A stretch of 64,000 nt of DNA from Parahaliea mediterranea (GTDB lineage Bacteria; Pseudomonadota; Gammaproteobacteria; Pseudomonadales; Halieaceae): assembly GCF_003402235.1 (NCBI RefSeq), contig NZ_QEWO01000007.1, positions 186,001 to 250,000 on the forward strand. Direction: 5' to 3'. This document shows, piece after piece, positions 1-6,360 of this stretch (position 1 is its first letter; every line of letters begins with the position of its first letter). Made by a program: the position numbers and the translations under genes. The notes under the pieces were generated by a model. The model was not told the DNA's origin. It made no database searches and was given only the letters and a program-made list of their open reading frames with translations.

Positions 1-276
1 CGGTTTTCGGTGTTTTGGCTTGTAATTTCTAGTTGGTGACTCAAGTTCCAAGTCATTACTTTTTTTACCTAGAGTTAAGCGCGATTTTAATGAGTACATT
101 TTTGGAAGAAATTTCAAATAATCTTCGTGCTCTTTGCGTTCCGTGTCTGCTTTTATTCGGAGCTTTTGCAAATCCCTGAGTGTTAGCCTTGCTCGATCAT
201 CATCTGCTGCCCTGGCTTCAATTAGTCGGTGTATTTGCTTCGCTGTGCTTGTAGTACAAAATTCGCTGTATCGCAT
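1..276 (-). CDS. hypothetical protein, 3' end outside window
   Basis: An open frame of 92 codons starts at ATG 276-274 on the minus strand and stays open to the window edge, so the C-terminus is missing. The product is strongly charged, rich in Lys, Arg, Asp and Glu, with a probable helical stretch over residues 13-55 (LIEARAADDDRARL... RKEHEDYLKF) and no hydrophobic segment. I do not recognise the family. It is divergent from the recombinase at 481 and has the same low GC as the rest of the element, so it is probably an element gene, perhaps a nucleic-acid-binding or accessory replication protein; that role is a guess from charge and context only. Confidence 0.5.
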   Translation of the reverse strand, partial: MRYSEFCTTSTAKQIHRLIEARAADDDRARLTLRDLQKLRIKADTERKEHEDYLKFLPKMYSLKSRLTLGKKSNDLELESPTRNYKPKHRKP

Positions 277-292
277 AGTGTTCCAGTAAGTA

Positions 293-367
293 GTGTAGTT
301 ATTGCTGTCCCGAGTAGGCTGTAACCAGCTCAAAAATATAATGAACTACACAATCTATTATATTTTT
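293..367. repeat. nested inverted repeats in AT-rich spacer before recombinase
   Basis: The 204-base spacer between the divergent genes at 276 and 481 has no gene. It contains a perfect 11-bp inverted repeat (AAAAATATAAT at 332-342, ATTATATTTTT at 357-367, 14-base loop). The loop carries AACTACAC (344-351), which is the exact reverse complement of GTGTAGTT at 293-300. Two interlocking inverted repeats beside a tyrosine recombinase suggest a recombinase-binding, attachment or origin site. A simple terminator is unlikely because neither flanking gene is transcribed into it. Confidence 0.5.
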
Positions 368-480
368 GCGTAACCCACTGATTCTTTAGCTCATTTGTAT
401 TTATCCAAATCCGGTTGTCCTCAAAGAATATAAGAAAATACACTGCTTGCAACATTTCATTACATTGACTGGTGATATGC

Positions 481-1050
481 GTGAAGCAAGCAAAAACTCT
501 TACTGCTAGCGAGTTCAAACGTGTGTTAGCTGTAATTCGTGCCGGTAGACATGCACAGCGTAACGAAGTTGCATTCATGCTCAGTTATTACGCCGGTCTC
601 AGGGTCAAGGAAATTGCTTCACTTGCGTATTGCGACATTCTAGACGCAAGCGGCGCAGTAAAACGCACTGTAACGCTCGCTGCTGAACAAACGAAGGGAA
701 GCCGTGCTCGTACTATTGTGCTATCTGATCGACTTGCTAAAACGCTGTGTGAATACGTAGCCCTATCTAAGAATAAGAATTATCAAGGTTTACCACTGAT
801 TCGATCACAAAAGGGTGCGGCTTTTAGTGCAAATTCACTTTGCCAGCTATTTCTTCGTATCTACGCGGCCGCTGGCATTGATGGTGCATCAAGCCACTCT
901 GGCAGGCGAACGTTTATTACAAATCTGGCTCACAAGGGTGTAAGTGCAAAAGTACTGATGACCTTAGCTGGCCATCAGCACATGAGCACTACTCAGCGCT
1001 ACATTGACGTTAATGACAACATGCTGCGTGAAGCTGTAGAACTGATGTGA
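481..1050 (+). CDS. short tyrosine recombinase/integrase (catalytic domain only)
   Basis: A site-specific recombinase of the phage-integrase family, about 190 residues, consisting of little more than the catalytic domain. The first catalytic Arg lies in YYAGLRVKEIASL, the HxxR box in SSHSGRRTFI, the second His in LAGHQHMS and the nucleophilic Tyr in TTQRYIDV, so all main active-site residues are present. The usual N-terminal core-binding SAM-like domain is reduced or absent. I start at GTG 481 because known relatives begin with a MxQAKTL-type sequence; GTG 472 (three residues more) is possible and no strong ribosome-binding site separates them. It probably mobilises the AT-rich element at 1-5131, and may need a host or element partner for DNA binding. 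Confidence 0.87.
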   Translation: MKQAKTLTASEFKRVLAVIRAGRHAQRNEVAFMLSYYAGLRVKEIASLAYCDILDASGAVKRTVTLAAEQTKGSRARTIVLSDRLAKTLCEYVALSKNKNYQGLPLIRSQKGAAFSANSLCQLFLRIYAAAGIDGASSHSGRRTFITNLAHKGVSAKVLMTLAGHQHMSTTQRYIDVNDNMLREAVELM

Positions 1051-1120
1051 ACTTATCTGGTAATTCGACAAGTTCATTATCCATAAAAGCCCAATCGGCA
1101 ATATTTCGTTGTCAACAATT

Positions 1121-1882
1121 CTATCTAAATACATTAAGTCGATGATACTCAAGATACCGTTGATGCTTTTCATTAAGCATTTTTGGTCTAATTTTTAATT
1201 TCTGAGTTATTCTTAAACTATATGCATCTGAGGCATTAAGTGATCGAGAAATTATGATCTTTCCATTTCCATCGAATGAAATAAGACCTACATCAAATGC
1301 TGCATCAAGATTAGGAGAAAGGAGCAGCCCATTAAAGTGATCTAGCCTCTCCAAATTATCAGATACAGCCCAAGGTTTTATGTGGGAAGCCTTAAGCAAA
1401 GGAATGAAGCTGCAATCTGTCACAGCGCAGCCATTCCAGTACTCAACTAGGTTGCTTCGAAAGCTTCCTTGACCCAGCCTACTCTGAACTAAAGATGCTC
1501 GCTCTGTCTCAGGTAGTCCATCTAGCGATGCTTTAGCTGCATCTAATTCGTTCATTATCGTTGCTTTGGAGTCGAGCCTTTCGCACGCGCTTTGTTGGAT
1601 GAGCTCGTCACTGGCAAAAAATATGCAATCAAAGCCGTCTTTTGTAGTTTCTATATCGTATAACTCATCAACTAGGCCGATCTTTCCTAGTGATGATGTA
1701 ATAGACATGAAGGAACCTAGTCCTGTCGAGGCAATGACTCTGTATATTTTTCCACTCTCATTGCGAATTCCAATTCGCATTGTTTTCCCCCCGCCCGGGC
1801 CATCGCAATCTTCGATTAGTTCACTTATTTTATTATCATATATCGGAGCTTCTTCTCCGTTTATGTACTTTGATTCCAACAT
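1121..1882 (-). CDS. HNH endonuclease (HNH_2 type)
   Basis: The 253-residue product has a C-terminal HNH nuclease domain from about residue 135. The sequence LGQGSFRSNLVEYW is followed by CAVTDC, LLKASHIKPWA and FNGLLLSPNLDAAFDVGLI, the layout of HNH_2 restriction-type endonucleases; the catalytic His is in ASHIKPW and the Asn/His region is LSPNLDAAFD. The N-terminal 130 residues match nothing I recognise and may confer target specificity. The start is ATG 1882 with a weak AGG upstream. It lies convergent with the recombinase and in the same orientation as the next three element genes. A stand-alone gene of this kind on a mobile element is likely to be a restriction or defence nuclease; no methyltransferase partner is visible. 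Confidence 0.85.
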   Translation of the reverse strand: MLESKYINGEEAPIYDNKISELIEDCDGPGGGKTMRIGIRNESGKIYRVIASTGLGSFMSITSSLGKIGLVDELYDIETTKDGFDCIFFASDELIQQSACERLDSKATIMNELDAAKASLDGLPETERASLVQSRLGQGSFRSNLVEYWNGCAVTDCSFIPLLKASHIKPWAVSDNLERLDHFNGLLLSPNLDAAFDVGLISFDGNGKIIISRSLNASDAYSLRITQKLKIRPKMLNEKHQRYLEYHRLNVFR

Positions 1883-1940
1883 TTAAAACCTGACCCATAA
1901 ATTCATCTAAGTGTAAGTGCTCGATTCCAAAGAAGAGAAC

Positions 1941-1977
1941 GAGCGGTGGCTATAAAGTTGCTATACGCCATCCGCTC
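1941..1977 (-). terminator. hairpin downstream of the 137-residue gene
   Basis: GAGCGGTGGC (1941-1950) pairs with GCCATCCGCTC (1967-1977) with one bulged base. On the minus strand the stem is followed by a T/C-rich stretch (GTTCTCTTCTTTGG). It lies between the gene ending at 1990 and the HNH gene starting at 1882, so it probably terminates or attenuates the minus-strand transcript. Confidence 0.5.
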
Positions 1978-1989
1978 TATTCTATTTTG

Positions 1990-2403
1990 CTAGATTTTTC
2001 GTCGAGATGAGAGATTTTTGCTCTGTATGAAGGATATTTTCTCGTCTAGGTCTTTGCTCTCGACAAGACTCTTTACAGCTTCAAGAGCATTAACCAACTG
2101 CTGCTCTGAAACCCCTTCAATGAACTTTCCTTCATTTCCGTCAATGCCATCTAACCACCTATTACCGTACTTAGCTCCAACGATGTAAAGTCCTGTTCGG
2201 ATATTTCTTTTGTATAGAAGGTCAGGCTTTTCAACCTCACCCAAATTTGGGCTGTTTATGTAGTCAATATTCCGATCAATCTTGTCTATTACTTTACGTC
2301 TTGCATCATCGAGTGTGTCTATCTTGCTCGTTGATATGTTCATTGACTTTACAACTTTTGCGCCCGGTGTCGTTGCTAGGAAGTTCCTAATTGCTTCATT
2401 CAT
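1990..2403 (-). CDS. hypothetical protein of the mobile element
   Basis: A 137-residue, soluble, charged protein I do not recognise. A good ribosome-binding site (GAGGA, 8 bases before ATG 2403) supports it as a real gene. The N-terminus is followed by a KIDTLDDARRKVIDKIDRNI helix-like stretch, then a central part with LYKRNIRTGLYIVGAKYGNRW and a C-terminal helix ending in basic residues. There is no membrane segment or signal peptide. It is downstream of the 286-residue gene in the same orientation and upstream of the HNH endonuclease. It could be an accessory to either, but nothing in the sequence decides this. Confidence 0.6.
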   Translation of the reverse strand: MNEAIRNFLATTPGAKVVKSMNISTSKIDTLDDARRKVIDKIDRNIDYINSPNLGEVEKPDLLYKRNIRTGLYIVGAKYGNRWLDGIDGNEGKFIEGVSEQQLVNALEAVKSLVESKDLDEKISFIQSKNLSSRRKI

Positions 2404-2555
2404 TGTGTAATTCCTCGGAGTTAGTTTGATGCAATAGCATGTTGCTTGCTAGTGCGAGAGGAATCATCACATGGCGGAGCTCTGGTTACTGCGACAGTAT
2501 TTTGTATGTCGAACTCAAATTTCTGTCGCAACTTTTCCGTATATGTTATGCGCTT

Positions 2556-3416
2556 CTATCTTGATGCCTGGAACTTTCCTTGTTCAATATTCGTTAGCAG
2601 CGCCATACCACTAGCATATGTCTTGTCCAAAGCATCGAACGGAAGCTTCAGTTCGGTTTTTACGTTTTTGACAGCGAGCTTCGCTTTCTCTCGCAGTACA
2701 AGGCATCCATTCTCGTCACGGGTTGATGATTCAACTAGTAGGCTATACTGTTCTCCATAGCGCCTGATGAATGATTGCCAGCACTCTTTTCCGGATTCGC
2801 AAATATCCAAAAATGTGCGGACTCGATCATGCCCGTTGCCATCAACATATACGTTCATGTTGTAAAGCAGTACGGTATCCAACCACTGCTCATAGCCGTG
2901 AAGTTTGTTTCTGTTTCTTGTTCTCTCTATCTCACTGAACAGTGTCTTTTTGTCAAGCTCCTTGTTTATAGCTATCAAGGCTTTGTCGAGGTGAGGTTTA
3001 TAGATTTGTTGAAGTAGCTCTGAACTCTGAGCTTTAGTCGCAGAGAGATATATCGTGTTGGGGTTGAAGTCTGTCGTAGATGAGGTGTCTGCAATCTGTA
3101 TGCTATTGTAAGTCGGCAGTACCAAGTGTTTGCCAATATTGGCGCACCACTCTTCAAAGATTTCTGTCAAGTCATCGTAGTCGATGTCTCGTATGTACTC
3201 CGTAATAGAGCCCCAGTACATGTTTAGGAATCGAAGCTGTTCAGTGCTTTGCTTGTCATCGCTATGTGTGTCGCTCTCGCTCCAGTCCAGATGTTCACTC
3301 AACAGGACTGCTCTGAAGTACAGGAAAGGCCACTCGTACTTGTTAGACGTAACGAAGTCGCCCATTACTGTCTGATCTAGTGGGTTTAGTTCTTTATCGG
3401 GTTTATTGTTTTGCAT
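2556..3416 (-). CDS. hypothetical protein of the mobile element
   Basis: A 286-residue soluble protein of unknown family, rich in Tyr, Trp and acidic residues in the first 100 residues (KYEWPFLYFRAVLLSEHLDW) and in charged helices afterwards. No catalytic motif, membrane span or DNA-binding domain is evident. The start at ATG 3416 has only a weak ribosome-binding site. It lies between the HUH Rep-like gene and the 137-residue gene, all on the minus strand, with AT-rich codon use unlike the host genes to the right. Being cargo of the element together with the HNH endonuclease makes a defence role conceivable but not shown. Confidence 0.62.
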   Translation of the reverse strand: MQNNKPDKELNPLDQTVMGDFVTSNKYEWPFLYFRAVLLSEHLDWSESDTHSDDKQSTEQLRFLNMYWGSITEYIRDIDYDDLTEIFEEWCANIGKHLVLPTYNSIQIADTSSTTDFNPNTIYLSATKAQSSELLQQIYKPHLDKALIAINKELDKKTLFSEIERTRNRNKLHGYEQWLDTVLLYNMNVYVDGNGHDRVRTFLDICESGKECWQSFIRRYGEQYSLLVESSTRDENGCLVLREKAKLAVKNVKTELKLPFDALDKTYASGMALLTNIEQGKFQASR

Positions 3417-3521
3417 AGCTCAGTATCTGTAGGCGGGATAGTTCGTTGATTAATGATTATATCTTTGAACTATTGAATGTCGATGCTGAGAATTTTTGAT
3501 GTGTAGAATTAATAGAATGGC

Positions 3522-3573
3522 ATTGTTTTAGACAATAGTATACTAACAAGCACCGCTCTAACGGTGCCTGTTG
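3522..3573. repeat. two hairpins between Rep-like gene and cargo
   Basis: The 210-base gap 3417-3626 has no gene but two inverted repeats. ATTGT/ACAAT (3522-3526, 3532-3536) is followed by GCACCG-CTCTAA-CGGTGC (3550-3555, 3562-3567), whose stem extends outward past one mismatch through AACA/TGTT to 3544-3573. A hairpin beside an HUH-type Rep gene is where a rolling-circle nicking site or single-strand origin would be expected. The alternative is a terminator for the Rep gene, but on the minus strand only TTGTTAGTAT follows, a poor T-tract. Confidence 0.45.
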
Positions 3574-3626
3574 TATCAGCTAGCTGTATTCTCGTCGGCT
3601 GAACTGCTCTATACGAGATTGTTTTT

Positions 3627-4076
3627 TTACCAGCAGCAGTGCTGACTTATCGCGTCAGTGTTATTATTATTTATCTCTTTGCAGATGTATTCTAACCACC
3701 CGCTGTCGTTATAGTCCTGGATGTGTAAGATTGATATCTTACACCTGTTAGCTTTGGCCCAGCATTTTTTTACCACACGCTTTATGTATGCGTCATCTTT
3801 GTTTGATGGCTGCTCTAAAGCTACGTGGTAATGTAGTTTTTTCCCAGACCTAGCACCTTCAAGACTAGCGAATAACTTTAAGCTGGGCTTTCCAGTTGTT
3901 CTGTATTGCTTTCCTACAAGTCGCTCGTTCAGGTAGTGCACAAATGTTCCAAATATTTTTTCGGCTTCATGTGTACTTTTTATGTTTCTAGGGAATGTAA
4001 GTGTTATTGCTTTTCCCCAGTTTACGTTGAGCCCTTTTAGGTGGCCGAGTATTTGTGCTTGTACATTTATTGTCAC
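3627..4076 (-). CDS. HUH-type replication initiator/relaxase-like protein
   Basis: A 149-residue protein with the three motifs of HUH single-strand endonucleases. These are an early beta strand KAITLTFPRNI, the metal-binding H-U-H box in GKKLHYHVALEQ (about residue 82), and a late Tyr motif WLEYICKEIN (Y followed by xxK, about residue 130). The GTG start at 4076 is chosen because AAAGGAAC lies eight bases upstream. Such proteins nick one DNA strand and start rolling-circle replication of small phages, plasmids and satellite elements. Here it suggests that the element can replicate as well as integrate. It is shorter than typical plasmid Reps and has no helicase domain, so it would depend on host helicase. 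The exact family is uncertain. Confidence 0.68.
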   Translation of the reverse strand: MTINVQAQILGHLKGLNVNWGKAITLTFPRNIKSTHEAEKIFGTFVHYLNERLVGKQYRTTGKPSLKLFASLEGARSGKKLHYHVALEQPSNKDDAYIKRVVKKCWAKANRCKISILHIQDYNDSGWLEYICKEINNNNTDAISQHCCW

Positions 4077-4399
4077 AATTTTTGTTCCTTTTATTGTTAT
4101 TTTTTTCGCCAGCAGGCACTACGGCTTTGTAAAGGTGCCCGTTTTCTAGCGGCAAAGTATTTAGGTAAAAAGTTTTTCTAGAGGGTAAATTTCTGTTACG
4201 GGGATATGGAAATTTTGTGTACTTATGTATTCCCAAGCGCTCGGCCTGTTCTCCGCAGAATTTGGCCGTCCCCAAAACTTGCAAGCATTTCTTACTGATT
4301 CGGTGCGTAATCAGCTAGCGGGCAAAGCAATACATCTACAAGTATCGATGAGTAGCTAGAACAAGCAGGTCAACGTGACGATTTTATTTTTTGGGTGGA

Positions 4400-4411
4400 A
4401 AAACCGGTTTT
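4400..4411. promoter_or_regulatory. perfect 12-bp palindrome upstream of DUF6641-like gene
   Basis: AAAACCGGTTTT at 4400-4411 is a perfect palindrome about 60 bases before ATG 4473 and roughly 320 bases before the divergent Rep-like gene. The spacer 4077-4472 otherwise holds no convincing gene: a 98-codon TTG-started frame on the minus strand overlaps the Rep start and is not supported. The palindrome could be an operator for a control point between the two divergent transcripts; no regulator gene is recognised in the visible part of the element. Confidence 0.35.
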
Positions 4412-4472
4412 CCTGTCCAAAAAGTGAACACATACTTTGCTCAACTGTTAACCAATACAGAGGTGCAAAGAA

Positions 4473-4907
4473 ATGCGAAAAACCAGCGTACTGTCGAAAC
4501 TTAATTTCGCTCCCGCCATTCCCATGGGGTCAATCGACCCTGTACAAGCACGTCGATACAAGCTCATTGACCGGCTTAGTGAACAACGGCAAATCGCCTG
4601 TGCACACATTGCGGGTGAGACCTGTGAGTTCTATCGGGATCGTTGGGTTAACGATGACGAAACCGGTGGCAAGAAGAAGGTACGAGTGCCTAAGCGGGTT
4701 AAATCCTGGTACCTGCAACTCGATGGCAAGTACTACTTGCAAGTTCGGTACGGCAATCGAGCTCTTGAACTGACCAAGGGTAAGCCGATGGTCGAAATTG
4801 CCGAACTGAACATGATTCCGGAAGTAATCGACACGATCTCAGAAGCGGTTTCAGCAGGTGAATTGGACGACCTGTTGATGGCAGTAAAAGGTCCAAGCAA
4901 ACAATAG
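4473..4907 (+). CDS. DUF6641-like conserved protein
   Basis: A 144-residue protein resembling the DUF6641 family as I remember it. It has a short N-terminus, a region with the pattern QARRYKLIDRLSEQ, then KKVRVPKRVKSWYLQLDGKY and YLQVRYGNRALELTKGK, and a C-terminal helical part ending in VSAGELDDLLMAV. The ATG at 4473 follows AGAGG at a suitable distance. Relatives sit on integrative elements and plasmids, but I know no demonstrated function. It is followed after 14 bases by a zinc-ribbon gene with an excellent ribosome-binding site, so the two are probably co-transcribed. GC here (about 50 percent) is intermediate between the AT-rich element and the host. Confidence 0.65.
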   Translation: MRKTSVLSKLNFAPAIPMGSIDPVQARRYKLIDRLSEQRQIACAHIAGETCEFYRDRWVNDDETGGKKKVRVPKRVKSWYLQLDGKYYLQVRYGNRALELTKGKPMVEIAELNMIPEVIDTISEAVSAGELDDLLMAVKGPSKQ

Positions 4908-4921
4908 AAAGGAGTTACAGC

Positions 4922-5071
4922 ATGCCAGCAGTAGGTACATGCCCGTCATGTCGGCAATGGTCTTCGCTGCGCAAATGCACACGATGCGGGACTGTCTCGT
5001 GTGTAAGCAGTGCTTGTAATGGGGCGGCAATTTGCCCTGTGTGCAGGGGTCGAAAAGTCCCGGTTGGCTAA
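4922..5071 (+). CDS. 49-residue zinc-ribbon protein
   Basis: A short gene with a near-perfect ribosome-binding site (AAAGGAG, seven bases before ATG 4922), 14 bases after the DUF6641-like gene. The product contains eight Cys, six of them in three CxxC pairs (CPSC, CTRC, CPVC) with the other two between the second and third pair (TVSCVSSACNGAAIC region), enough for two zinc sites. There is no membrane segment. The family is not one I can name. Tight coupling to the DUF6641-like gene suggests a partner, and it is the last gene before the GC shift to host DNA. Confidence 0.7.
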   Translation: MPAVGTCPSCRQWSSLRKCTRCGTVSCVSSACNGAAICPVCRGRKVPVG

Positions 5072-5078
5072 CTGTTCA

Positions 5079-5131
5079 AGGGTGCCCGGGGGAGTGTAAA
5101 AAGTATGTACTTTTATACGTTAGGGCACCCT
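5079..5131. repeat. inverted repeat at right boundary of AT-rich element
   Basis: AGGGTGCCC (5079-5087) and GGGCACCCT (5123-5131) form a perfect 9-bp inverted repeat eight bases after the zinc-ribbon stop codon. Between them lies a second palindrome, AAAAGTA (5099-5105) TG TACTTTT (5108-5114). Base composition changes from element-like to host-like at this point. The nested symmetric structure is a candidate attachment site or element end; it may also act as a bidirectional terminator. Confidence 0.5.
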
Positions 5132-5490
5132 AGACTCACGAAGCCGATGCTTTTTCTGTCCGTATTGCTCATAGATCAACCCAATATGCCCGCAGCGCCT
5201 GCGATGCGCCATCATACCCGCGCCCTTGGGCGGCATGTGTACAGCGCTCAGCAGCGGCAATGGCGGGGACTGCCCACAGGGGCGTTGAAAGTGGCGCGAT
5301 GATACCTGATGGGCCGGATTTATACAGGGGCAAAACGGGCAAAAAATAACCAGCAAACCCGCTTGTGGGGGATGGGCTGGAGCGTGGCCCGTGGCATGGC
5401 CCGGGATAAGGCGAAGCGGCGTAATTTTTGCCGCTTTTGGTGTCAGGGCTGGCCATTGGACATGCAGGGCGCCTATACTGTGCCCGCCCT
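5132..5490. other. gene-free spacer with one terminator-like hairpin and a -10 box
   Basis: No supported gene is visible in these 359 bases; short open frames on both strands have no ribosome-binding site or family resemblance. AAGCGGC (5414-5420) and GCCGCTT (5430-5436) form a 7-bp stem with a 9-base loop followed by TTGG, a weak terminator. A good -10 hexamer TATACT lies at 5474-5479, about 15 bases before the riboswitch, but no clear -35 stands at the right distance. Confidence 0.4.
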
Positions 5491-5600
5491 TACCCTTAGG
5501 GGAGTAGTCGACTCTACCGGACAACTTGGTAGAGAGCACCTGTCAACATACTTGAGCCCTCAATGGCTCATGGCAGGTACCTGCCGCGCTCAGTGGTAGT
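5490..5600 (+). promoter_or_regulatory. yybP-ykoY manganese riboswitch
   Basis: The conserved parts of the yybP-ykoY aptamer are visible. CCCTTAGGGGAGTAGTCG (5493-5510) carries the GGGGAGTAG signature of the first stem and junction, and GTCAACATACTTGAGCCC is the second conserved internal loop, as in the E. coli mntP leader. The element binds Mn2+ across two stacked stems and raises expression of the downstream gene when manganese is high. It directly precedes a Gdt1/MneA-type Mn exporter, which fits. The exact 3' border is approximate; a further strong hairpin follows as a possible expression platform. Confidence 0.92.
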
Positions 5601-5610
5601 GACAAGACCT

Positions 5611-5655
5611 AAGGCAATGCGCAATTCCCGAGGCGGGAGGTTGTGCGTTGCCTTT
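5611..5655 (+). terminator. expression-platform hairpin of the Mn riboswitch
   Basis: GGCAATGCGCAA (5613-5624) pairs fully with TTGTGCGTTGCC (5641-5652), a 12-bp stem with two G-T pairs, followed by TTTGTC. It lies between the aptamer and the ribosome-binding site of the exporter (GGAG near 5674) and probably acts as a conditional terminator or as a structure competing with the aptamer. The T-tract is short, so transcriptional control is likely but not certain. Confidence 0.6.
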
Positions 5656-5685
5656 GTCGATCACTATCCCGCCGGAGCGTTATTC

Positions 5686-6243
5686 ATGGAAGCATTCGCC
5701 ACCTCCACCCTCACCGTCGCCCTGGCGGAAATCGGTGATAAAACCCAATTGCTGTCCCTCTTTTTGGCAGCCCGCTTTCGCAACAAGTGGGCCATTATCA
5801 TGGGTATTCTGGTCGCCACCCTGCTCAACCACGGCGCTTCCGCCTGGCTTGGCGGGTGGGTTGGCCAGCACCTGCAAAGCCAGACCGGCCAGTGGATTAT
5901 CGGCATCAGTTTTGTATTGCTTGGCCTGTGGCTGCTGATCCCCGACCAGGATGACAGCAGCGACTCGGCCATTCATCGCCATGGTGCCTTTGTGGCCTCT
6001 GCGATCCTGTTCTTCCTGGCGGAAATCGGCGACAAGACGCAGGTGGCCACCGTGCTGCTGGGGGCCCAGTACGAGAGCGTCCTGTGGGTGACGGTGGGCA
6101 CGACCCTCGGCATGTTGCTGGCGAATGTGCCGGTGGTGTTTGCCGGCGAATACATCATGCAGCGTATTCCGCTGACCCTTACACGCATTCTTGCCGCGCT
6201 GGCCTTTATTGCCGTGGGCTGCCTGAAAATCCTGGGTTACTGA
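5686..6243 (+). CDS. mneA: Gdt1/UPF0016 family Mn2+ exporter
   Basis: A 185-residue inner-membrane protein with six predicted transmembrane segments in two repeated halves. Each half carries the family signature E-x-G-D-K-T (AEIGDKTQLL near residue 15, AEIGDKTQVA near residue 110), which forms the cation site. The family includes bacterial MneA, plant PAM71, yeast Gdt1 and human TMEM165, which move Mn2+ or Ca2+. ATG 5686 follows GGAG at a normal distance; upstream in-frame codons lie inside the riboswitch and are not coding. The Mn riboswitch in its leader makes Mn2+ efflux the most likely role. The symbol is by family and context. Confidence 0.92.
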   Translation: MEAFATSTLTVALAEIGDKTQLLSLFLAARFRNKWAIIMGILVATLLNHGASAWLGGWVGQHLQSQTGQWIIGISFVLLGLWLLIPDQDDSSDSAIHRHGAFVASAILFFLAEIGDKTQVATVLLGAQYESVLWVTVGTTLGMLLANVPVVFAGEYIMQRIPLTLTRILAALAFIAVGCLKILGY

Positions 6244-6298
6244 ATGGCCTGCGCGACCTGACCCAGCCTCGGTAAAACCCGGGAAAACACGGGAGAAA

Positions 6299-6314
6299 AG
6301 CGGCGCAAGCCGCT
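6299..6314 (-). terminator. small hairpin between exporter and AraC gene
   Basis: AGCGGC-GCAA-GCCGCT forms a 6-bp stem with a GCAA tetraloop. The run of T residues (TTTTCTCC) is on the minus strand, so it would stop antisense transcription coming from the right; on the plus strand no T-tract follows. Confidence 0.35.
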
Positions 6315-6360
6315 ACCGGGGTGCTATAGTCCTGCAAAACAATAATAGTGGGATGGTTTT

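Noticed and set aside
3988-4284. 98-codon TTG-started minus-strand frame overlapping the start of the HUH gene
   Set aside because: No ribosome-binding site, low-complexity basic composition and a 3' half that is the HUH gene read in another frame; the HUH gene itself has a good ribosome-binding site.
5099-5114. Palindrome considered as a Xer dif site
   Set aside because: Neither 11-bp arm matches the gammaproteobacterial XerC or XerD consensus and the central spacing is not 6 bp.
5456-5479. TTGGAC as the -35 for TATACT before the riboswitch
   Set aside because: The spacer would be only 12 bases, too short for sigma-70; only the -10 is retained as possible.
5169-5599. Overlapping short frames on both strands before the manganese exporter
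   Set aside because: They have no ribosome-binding sites and one runs through the riboswitch aptamer, which is a structural RNA.
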